From assembly GCA_040758525.1 (NCBI GenBank), contig JBFLVQ010000575.1, forward strand, positions 1-6,254: DNA of 6,254 nt. Direction: 5' to 3'. Positions within the stretch are counted from its first letter, which is position 1. Each line of letters starts with the position of its first letter. The position numbers were made by a program, and so were the translations under genes. Below the pieces are notes generated by a model. That model saw only the letters and a list, made by a program, of their open reading frames with translations. It was not told where the DNA came from and did no database searches. The DNA is from JBFLVQ01 sp040758525 (GTDB taxonomy: Bacteria; Acidobacteriota; Blastocatellia; Chloracidobacteriales; JADJPF01). Shown here piece by piece: positions 1 through 4,639 of the stretch.

Positions 1-299
1 CTGGTGTGCTCTCGCCAGACTATGAGAGAAGTACATACCAGAAATGTTATGCCACCTTCTTTCCTGTAATCGAAGCCAACAAGAAAGTCTACTACTGTTC
101 CCAGACACGTGGACTGCCTGAGTTCTGTTTAGGCGACTTATCGGTCAACTCTTTTAAGGAGATCTGGCATAGCGAGCAACGGCGCAAAGTGATCGAGGGC
201 ATAGATATACAAAAATGCCAACCGATCTGCCGTTGCCATCAGATCAACAAGACGCTTTGGGCAATTAAGCATCCGCAGAATGCGCCCAATTTTGTCTAG
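1..299 (+). CDS. Radical SAM protein, C-terminal SPASM/twitch domain (5' end outside window)
   Basis: The reading frame is open from the left edge to a TAG at 297-299, so this is the tail of a longer gene. The GTG at position 6 is not a credible start because the codon before it is also open and no ribosome site is visible. About 98 residues remain. Counting from that GTG as residue 1, they carry Cys14 (KCYATF), Cys31 (VYYC), Cys41, then LGDLSVNSFKEIWHS at 42-56, and a final cluster Cys71-x3-Cys75-x-Cys77. The pattern C...YYC...LGDL..SFKEIW...C...C.C is typical of SPASM/twitch domains, which bind an auxiliary 4Fe-4S cluster behind a radical-SAM core. The core (CxxxCxxC) must lie upstream, outside the window. 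Such enzymes modify peptides or proteins, or act on small molecules, and the substrate cannot be told from this piece. The domain call is firm; the reaction is unknown. Confidence 0.8.
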   Translation, partial: GVLSPDYERSTYQKCYATFFPVIEANKKVYYCSQTRGLPEFCLGDLSVNSFKEIWHSEQRRKVIEGIDIQKCQPICRCHQINKTLWAIKHPQNAPNFV

Positions 300-314
300 T
301 GACAAGAGATCTAC

Positions 315-338
315 AAGTGATAGCGCGCTCTGTCACTT
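315..338 (+). terminator. Hairpin between convergent genes, possible terminator
   Basis: AAGTGATAG (315-323) pairs with CTGTCACTT (330-338) as nine base pairs with one G-U and a six-base loop. It starts 16 bases after the SPASM gene's stop and ends 3 bases before the PilZ gene's stop codon, so it sits where both convergent transcripts end. In the plus-strand RNA the U321-G332 pair is a wobble. In the minus-strand RNA the same position is an A-C mismatch, so the hairpin fits the SPASM gene better. The following bases (CAATTACTT) have no proper U-tract, so intrinsic termination is uncertain. A wider alternative pairing, AGTGACA 298-304 with TGTCACT 331-337, is also possible. Confidence 0.45.
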
Positions 339-341
339 CAA

Positions 342-824
342 TTACTTGACGATGCTGACTTGTTGGGTAATGTATTTAACCCAACCATCGTTGGCTTCTA
401 CCAGTTTCAGGCCAGCACACTTAGCTGTGCCATTATGCCAGACCAACTCAATAATCACGGCGGCCTCGAAGTTGATATCCGGTATACTCATCGTCATCAC
501 ACTGCCGACTTCGACATCATGATCAGTGCTAATACGAGCGCCTGTCAGGCTGACGTCTTCAGTGAAAGTGGGTTCGATAAACTTCTGACCTTCCCGGTCG
601 ATTCCTGAGATGTCGACACGTAGGCGTAACGAGTAGCGTGCTTCGGAACGGCGTTCGCCGGCTCTCTCCTGTTGTTGTCTGATCTCCTCGTCAAGGTCGT
701 CATAGCAGCTCTGGCAAACTTTGCGGTAGTTGAGCCGCCGCACGACTTCGCGGAAAGCAGGTAATTGCGTCAGGTCGAATAGACTATCAGCGCTCTCTTC
801 GCAGCTGTCGCAGAAACCATGCAT
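342..824 (-). CDS. PilZ-domain protein with N-terminal Cys-pair (zinc-ribbon-like) segment
   Basis: The 160-residue protein has two parts. Residues 1-45 hold CDSC (5-8) and CQSC (37-40), a pair of CxxC knuckles 28 residues apart that could bind zinc. A charged, probably helical linker (about 42-60, DDLDEEIRQQQERAGERR) follows. Residues ~58-150 form a PilZ domain, with the c-di-GMP-binding RxxxR motif at Arg59-Arg63 (RSEAR) and the D/NxSxxG motif at Asp90-Gly95 (DVSLTG). A late IELVWHNG...CAGLKLVE strand follows, as usual in PilZ proteins. No signal peptide or membrane segment is seen, so it should be cytoplasmic. The ATG at 824-822 is preceded by AAGGAG with a 9-base gap, which supports this start. 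It probably acts as a c-di-GMP receptor on motility, surface or envelope functions, but no neighbour names a target. PilZ is firm; zinc binding is inferred from the Cys spacing only. Confidence 0.88.
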   Translation of the reverse strand: MHGFCDSCEESADSLFDLTQLPAFREVVRRLNYRKVCQSCYDDLDEEIRQQQERAGERRSEARYSLRLRVDISGIDREGQKFIEPTFTEDVSLTGARISTDHDVEVGSVMTMSIPDINFEAAVIIELVWHNGTAKCAGLKLVEANDGWVKYITQQVSIVK

Positions 825-1147
825 AAAGGGATTCTCCTTGCTAGATAGTATCGTTGAAAGATAGTGTTATTGGCAGATGACGATTGCGAGCAACGCTGTC
901 GGCTTAGGTCTAGACTTTGTCGAGACAGCTCCCGCTGCCCACTAAAGGTAACGAGTGTTAACAAGTATGCCTGTTGTTTACAGGTATTTGCAGTGTGCAA
1001 CATAGGCGAACCCATTGTACCACAGAATTTCTACTAGCAAAGCGTAAATTCAATTCTTACTAAAGTGAAGTGAGGGCAACCCAGGCTTGTCATCTAACCG
1101 TCTGAATCAGTAGCATGTGCGCGGGAAAAAATGAAACAAAATAGCGA

Positions 1148-1176
1148 TTTCGATAGTCTTATATATCAGCGATAAT
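1148..1176 (+). promoter_or_regulatory. Candidate sigma-70-type promoter of htrA
   Basis: A -10-like GATAAT (1171-1176, five of six consensus bases) lies 17 bases after a poor -35-like TTTCGA (1148-1153, three of six). Transcription would begin near 1183, giving a leader of under 20 bases that contains just the ribosome site. The A/T-rich surroundings fit a promoter. An alternative -10, TATATC at 1162-1167, has no better -35. The weak -35 could mean an activator or a different sigma factor. Confidence 0.35.
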
Positions 1177-1187
1177 TTATTAAAAGT

Positions 1188-1193
1188 AGAGGT
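1188..1193 (+). promoter_or_regulatory. Ribosome binding site of htrA
   Basis: AGAGGT lies seven bases upstream of the ATG at 1201. It is a good Shine-Dalgarno match at normal spacing and fixes this ATG as the start, which is also consistent with the short basic N-terminus before the membrane anchor. Confidence 0.7.
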
Positions 1194-1200
1194 AACAAGT

Positions 1201-2376
1201 ATGTATCGCTTAAGCCCAAAGCAAATAATTCTAATCTCCTTGTTCTCGGCACTCTTTGCCGGGATGATAGTAGCCATCTACGACCGTTATGGGCATGTAG
1301 CTGAGCCGGTCGCCAATGCCATCTACAATCCTGCTAATCCTGCTAGTGAACCATCACGTCAACCTGTTCCACTCTCTTCAGACGAAGAGAACAATATACA
1401 GGTCTATGAGCAGATCAGCCCTGGTGTTGTGAACATTACTAGTACCTCTTATGTAGAAGATTTTTGGGGATTCGATGTCTATCCACGTCAGGGTACTGGA
1501 TCAGGCTCGATTATCGATCAAAAGGGACATATCTTAACCAATTACCATGTTGTTAATGGTGCGCAAGAACTACAGGTGACATTGTCTGACAAGAGCACAT
1601 ATGAAGCGCGCTTGGTAGGCGCCGATCCAGACAATGATCTAGCTGTGATAAAGATTGTGGCACCGGTTAACAAGCTGCATATCGTTCCCCTAGGCGCTTC
1701 CAGTAATCTACATATTGGTCAGAAAGTGCTAGCTATTGGTAATCCCTTTGGACTAGATCGTACGCTTACACGCGGGATAATTTCCGGGCTAGGTCGTCCT
1801 CTTAAGGCTTCTAACGGACGCACTATCGATAATGTGATACAGACCGATGCTTCTATTAATCCTGGCAATTCTGGTGGTCCACTACTCAATTCTAGTGGGG
1901 AATTAATTGGGGTGAATACTGCCATCTACAGCCCTTCGGGGGGATCGGTAGGCATTGGTTTCGCAGTTCCTGTCGATATTGTTAAGCGTATAATTCCAGA
2001 CTTGATCAATTATGGTCAGGCATTGCGACCTTGGCTTGGTATTGAGACCCGTGCAATCACACCACAACTAGCAACACGATTGGATGTAGGGGTAAATGAA
2101 GGTCTGATTATCACCAATGTGGTCCCAGGTGGTCCAGCTAATCGTGCTGGTATCAAAGGTAGTGTACGTGCAGAACGGCGTGGTAATCGTTACTACTTAG
2201 AAGGTGATATTCTTACTAAGATCGATAACCAGCCAATCCGCAATGATGATGATCTTTATCGCGCTCTTAAGGATCATAAACCCAATGATACGATAAATAT
2301 TGAGATATACCGTGATGGTCGACCGGTCAATATCTCTGTCAAACTGCAGGCCAAACCGTTGGAGTATTCACGCTAA
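1201..2376 (+). CDS. Membrane-anchored HtrA/Deg-family serine protease with one PDZ domain
   Basis: This 391-residue S1C trypsin-like protease belongs to envelope protein quality control, where HtrA enzymes degrade misfolded or signal-tagged proteins. Residues 1-8 are basic. Residues ~9-26 are a hydrophobic segment with no clear signal-peptidase site, so it is probably a single anchor leaving the rest in the periplasm. A Pro/Ser-rich linker follows (about 36-62). The protease domain spans ~65-270 with an intact triad: His116 (TNYHVV), Asp146 (NDLAVIK) and Ser224 (GNSGGPLL). The family motifs GTGSG (98-102) and IGNPFGL (179-185) are present. A single PDZ domain runs from ~276 to 385, with an inserted polar stretch (about 316-330, VRAERRGNRYYLE) before the EGD core. 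Anchor plus one PDZ resembles DegS or HhoA types rather than two-PDZ DegP. Substrates are unknown. The gene is transcribed alone, ending at the hairpin at 2384-2442. Confidence 0.95.
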   Translation: MYRLSPKQIILISLFSALFAGMIVAIYDRYGHVAEPVANAIYNPANPASEPSRQPVPLSSDEENNIQVYEQISPGVVNITSTSYVEDFWGFDVYPRQGTGSGSIIDQKGHILTNYHVVNGAQELQVTLSDKSTYEARLVGADPDNDLAVIKIVAPVNKLHIVPLGASSNLHIGQKVLAIGNPFGLDRTLTRGIISGLGRPLKASNGRTIDNVIQTDASINPGNSGGPLLNSSGELIGVNTAIYSPSGGSVGIGFAVPVDIVKRIIPDLINYGQALRPWLGIETRAITPQLATRLDVGVNEGLIITNVVPGGPANRAGIKGSVRAERRGNRYYLEGDILTKIDNQPIRNDDDLYRALKDHKPNDTINIEIYRDGRPVNISVKLQAKPLEYSR

Positions 2377-2383
2377 GTTTTAC

Positions 2384-2454
2384 TAACCAGTGATAAGAGA
2401 CGACAATTACCCACTTAGTCTCTTATCTCTTATCACTGGTTACTACGCTTTTTT
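2384..2454 (+). terminator. Strong intrinsic terminator of htrA, overlapping the 3' end of the glycosidase gene
   Basis: TAACCAGTGATAAGAGA (2384-2400) and its exact reverse complement (2426-2442) form a 17-bp perfect stem, followed by TTTTTT at 2449-2454 on the plus strand. It begins eight bases after the htrA stop codon. The inner right arm carries TCTCTTA twice in tandem (2419-2425 and 2426-2432). The left arm can therefore also pair with 2418-2427 (10 bp) in a shorter-loop register. The T-run is the complement of two AAA lysine codons at the end of the glycosidase gene. On the minus strand the hairpin directly follows the glycosidase stop but has no U-tract, so for that gene it may serve mainly as a 3' stabilising stem. 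Confidence 0.88.
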
Positions 2455-3855
2455 AGCGAAATGTAGCATAAAAGCCCCATTCTCCTGCCAGCTCAACAAC
2501 TTTATTGGCGAAAAGCGAAAATCTCCTTGCTCTTGCCAGACCTTAGATAGTTCTTTTCCTGTCCATAAGTCTAAACAACGTAACGGTGTACCAATAGGAA
2601 ACCCTAACTGTTCGTATGACAATAGGAAGTTTCGTTCTCCTACCAGATGATTACCAGTTGTGTCGATGCCCACCAGTGCGGTCTCTCCTTGGTAATGGCG
2701 GCGTATCAATACCGTATCCATCTGTACACCTAGTGTTAACATCTCTCCCTCACGAAACAGCGGTGTTTTAACGCATTCCAGCAGCTTTGTATAGAATTTC
2801 TGTAATGTCTTATCGGCCTGTTCCTCACGTAGTGGACGTATACGTTGCACAGGGAGTTTTTCTGTCAATCCTTCCATCTGTCCTTGATGTAGAAAAGGGA
2901 CGCCCAAGATTGTATAACTGAGGGTAGCTGCGGCTCGCTGACGCGAACCAAAACGTACCATGGCACGCTCCTCATCATGGTTTTCCAGGAAATGGATTGA
3001 ATGTGCCAGGTATTGATTAGCAGTATTTTGCAAGTAACTAGCGATCTCTTGTGGAGCAACATTATGGGCAAGCAGATCATAGAGCTTCTTGTTGTAAGTG
3101 AGATCAAAACCTAGTTGCTGCAAATAGGATTCCTTATCCCAATAGACTTCTGCCATAAAGATAAAGTCATTACGCAACTGTTTCACTGTACTGATCGCCT
3201 CAGACCAGAACTCTTGCGGGAAATGGTAGTTGAATGTTTGCCAATCGATGCTAGGAAACCATTGTGATTTTATCTGATCGCGTAGCACCAGCATGGCCAT
3301 ATCACAACGCAGTCCATCAACCATTCCTGCTAATCGTTTCAGTACACCTATCTGATGGGCACGTAGTTCTGGATGGGTATAATCTAGCTGTACGGTATCG
3401 GTCCAACCAGCAAAATAGGGATCGCGACCATGTGCTAGTCGGCGGCCACAACCATGCTGGAAATAGTCCTCCCAACGCTCATCGCGTAGGGCAGGATTGC
3501 TATGGATAAAATATTCTGGATGTGCATCAATAAGAGGACTGTCGAGTGCCATATGATTAGGGACAAAGTCTGCCATTACACGCAATCCAGCTTGATGTGC
3601 ACGTTCTACCAATTCGCGAAAAGCCTTCTCGCCACCCAACTCCTTACTCACTTCATATTCAGCAATCGCATAGGGTGAGCCTTCAAAATCGGGTGCCAGC
3701 TTCTTTGAAGTAGTTCGTGTAGCAGGACTGATATGCCAGATACCCATCAGCCATATCCAATCAAAGCCTAGCGCAGCCCATTGCTTCAATTCCTTGTCTG
3801 TGATCTTATCGAATCGTTTACCATAAACCCGCGTATTTAACTCAAATATAATCAT
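2443..3855 (-). CDS. GH13 alpha-amylase-family glycosidase, cytoplasmic
   Basis: This 470-residue protein of the alpha-amylase (GH13) TIM-barrel family acts on alpha-glucans or related alpha-glucosides by a retaining mechanism. All four classic regions are intact: region I DFVPNH (Asp96, Asn100, His101); region II GLRCD (181-185, with Arg183 and the nucleophile Asp185); region III AEVYW (235-239, general acid Glu236); region IV LENHDEE (290-296, with His293 and Asp294, the transition-state stabiliser). Domain B is the segment after region I (about 102-160, including HPEYF and HGRDPYFAGW). A compact C-terminal beta domain follows about residue 380. There is no signal peptide, so it should work in the cytoplasm, perhaps on glycogen or imported oligosaccharides; the exact specificity cannot be read. 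The ATG at 3855-3853 has only a weak AGG-type ribosome site about nine bases upstream. No sugar transporter or glycogen gene is adjacent. Confidence 0.93.
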   Translation of the reverse strand: MIIFELNTRVYGKRFDKITDKELKQWAALGFDWIWLMGIWHISPATRTTSKKLAPDFEGSPYAIAEYEVSKELGGEKAFRELVERAHQAGLRVMADFVPNHMALDSPLIDAHPEYFIHSNPALRDERWEDYFQHGCGRRLAHGRDPYFAGWTDTVQLDYTHPELRAHQIGVLKRLAGMVDGLRCDMAMLVLRDQIKSQWFPSIDWQTFNYHFPQEFWSEAISTVKQLRNDFIFMAEVYWDKESYLQQLGFDLTYNKKLYDLLAHNVAPQEIASYLQNTANQYLAHSIHFLENHDEERAMVRFGSRQRAAATLSYTILGVPFLHQGQMEGLTEKLPVQRIRPLREEQADKTLQKFYTKLLECVKTPLFREGEMLTLGVQMDTVLIRRHYQGETALVGIDTTGNHLVGERNFLLSYEQLGFPIGTPLRCLDLWTGKELSKVWQEQGDFRFSPIKLLSWQENGAFMLHFAKKA

Positions 3856-3902
3856 GCTAGATTTACCTGATCTACCTAAAATAGATTTCTCTTACGCGCT
3901 TG

Positions 3903-3930
3903 ACTATCATATAGCTACTTTCGCCGTCAA
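3903..3930 (-). promoter_or_regulatory. Candidate promoter of the GH13 gene, overlapped by an inverted repeat
   Basis: On the minus strand TTGACG (3930-3925, five of six consensus bases for -35) is followed after 16 bases by GATAGT (3908-3903, four of six for -10). The predicted start is near 3896, giving a ~40-base leader. A perfect 7-bp inverted repeat, GCTTGAC (3898-3904) and GTCAAGC (3926-3932), overlaps both elements, so a dimeric regulator could bind here. The promoter is a reasonable match; the operator role is inference. Confidence 0.5.
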
Positions 3931-3960
3931 GCAGTGCGGCTCGCAAATCTGCTAATCTTA

Positions 3961-4014
3961 CAAAAATAGATATGCGATACCGAGCGTCCATTTTATCAGG
4001 ACACTCGGCATCGC
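3961..4014 (-). terminator. Intrinsic terminator after the small secreted-protein gene
   Basis: Arms 3999-4014 and 3974-3989 form a 16-bp stem in the minus-strand RNA, with two G-U wobbles and a nine-base loop (3990-3998). Seven bases later comes a five-base U-tract (A-run on the plus strand at 3962-3966). In the opposite orientation the two wobbles become A-C mismatches, so the structure favours minus-strand transcripts. It lies 25 bases after the stop of the gene ending at 4040 and well upstream of the glycosidase promoter, so it separates the two transcription units. Confidence 0.85.
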
Positions 4015-4039
4015 GTAGCAAACTTTGTTACTTTAACCA

Positions 4040-4528
4040 TTAAAAGGTTGGCAGTACCTTACCATAGTCATATTCATAACTAAGATCGAAAGCGCCTGTT
4101 TTGGAGTTAACAATCTGAAGCACTGCTAAGAAATCGCTGAATATCCCACCCCTTACATAGGCATTTATTTGTCCAGTTACCACTGGTCTAGGGAATCCTC
4201 CTGCCGCTATTAATAAGCTGCCAATGTCTAATGTTTTTTTGCGACTGCCACTAGCAAAAGAGTATGAACAAGGATTACAAACTTCAAAACCGGCTGCGGA
4301 TCTAAGTGGCAATCCGGTTTGATCATCGAATATATAGATATCTAACGTAATTGGACGATAACTGACCATTCGCAAAACCGAGTCAAACGAATTACTACTA
4401 GAGATACTTCCTTGCGTTTCAGCAAAATGAGCGAATACTAACGTCTGTGAGGATTGAGCAAAACTGTTTTGGTTGGTTAAACAGATTAACGCTAATGACA
4501 AAAATACTAAGTAGAAAAGTCTTCGCAT
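4040..4528 (-). CDS. Small secreted protein of unknown function
   Basis: I do not recognise this 162-residue protein. It has a textbook signal peptide: MRR, a hydrophobic core LFYLVFLSLALICL (4-17), and a likely signal-peptidase site SFA|Q after residue 24. The mature ~138 residues are rich in beta-type sequence (TLVFAHFAE, ITLDIYIFDDQTGLPL, GGIFSDFLAVLQIV, FDLSYEYDYG) and contain only one close cysteine pair, Cys84-Asn-Pro-Cys87, possibly a disulfide in the periplasm or outside the cell. No lipobox fits the Cys at 16. The start was moved downstream to the ATG at 4528 because AAAGGAG lies five bases before it and the signal peptide begins there. A GTG at 4573 in the same frame would put 15 unneeded residues ahead. 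It lies 111 bases after the propeller gene on the same strand and is followed by a strong terminator. Confidence 0.75.
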   Translation of the reverse strand: MRRLFYLVFLSLALICLTNQNSFAQSSQTLVFAHFAETQGSISSSNSFDSVLRMVSYRPITLDIYIFDDQTGLPLRSAAGFEVCNPCSYSFASGSRKKTLDIGSLLIAAGGFPRPVVTGQINAYVRGGIFSDFLAVLQIVNSKTGAFDLSYEYDYGKVLPTF

Positions 4529-4533
4529 ACAAG

Positions 4534-4540
4534 CTCCTTT
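4534..4540 (-). promoter_or_regulatory. Ribosome binding site fixing the start of the secreted-protein gene
   Basis: On the minus strand AAAGGAG (4540-4534) lies five bases upstream of the ATG at 4528-4526. It is the best Shine-Dalgarno in the window and decides between this ATG and the upstream in-frame GTG at 4573, which has no such site. The rest of the 111-base gap (4529-4639) shows an 11-base GGTGCTGCACC palindrome (4564-4574), and a weak 5-bp hairpin (4601-4605 with 4620-4624) just after the propeller gene. No clear promoter was found. Confidence 0.75.
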
Positions 4541-4639
4541 ATTTAAGTTATCTACAGCAATCAGGTGCTGCACCCTAATATGTTGAAGTGAGTTAAAACA
4601 TTTCCAGATTTTTAGTAGAGGAAAGCGGGTTGGTTAGAT

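Larger units (their letters stand above)
825..1200. other. Divergent intergenic region between the PilZ and htrA genes
   Basis: No convincing gene lies in these 376 bases. The PilZ-side end holds that gene's Shine-Dalgarno (AAGGAG on the minus strand, 834-839) and only weak promoter-like elements, such as a GATACT box on the minus strand near 844-849. An 8-base palindrome GTCTAGAC sits at 909-916. The right 80 bases become markedly A/T-rich and carry the likely htrA promoter and ribosome site. I see no tRNA, riboswitch consensus or complete CIRCE heat-shock operator. The middle stretch (about 925-1100) shows nothing I can name. Confidence 0.5.

Noticed and set aside
280..608. Two short plus-strand open frames opposite the PilZ gene
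   Set aside because: Antisense shadows of the PilZ coding region with no recognisable domain.
953..961. GAGTGTTAA, resembling one arm of a CIRCE heat-shock operator
   Set aside because: The matching TTAGCACTC arm is absent at the required spacing, and the arm itself has a mismatch.
770..1015. An 81-codon open frame on the minus strand overlapping the PilZ start
   Set aside because: It overlaps the well-supported PilZ N-terminus in another frame, its composition is not protein-like, and it lacks a ribosome site; probably chance.
2390..2650. An 86-codon plus-strand frame beginning inside the htrA terminator
   Set aside because: Lies within the terminator stem and antisense to the glycosidase; no ribosome site or domain.
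2865..3509. Short frames overlapping the GH13 gene (minus 2865-3107, plus 3264-3509)
   Set aside because: Out-of-frame or antisense shadows of conserved GH13 coding sequence.
4234..4240. Seven-base homopolymer inside the secreted-protein gene as a slippage site
   Set aside because: It simply encodes Lys-Lys plus one base of the next codon, and the frame continues normally into a plausible protein.
4571..4573. GTG as start of the secreted protein
   Set aside because: It would place 15 residues before a complete signal peptide; the ATG at 4528 has a strong ribosome site.
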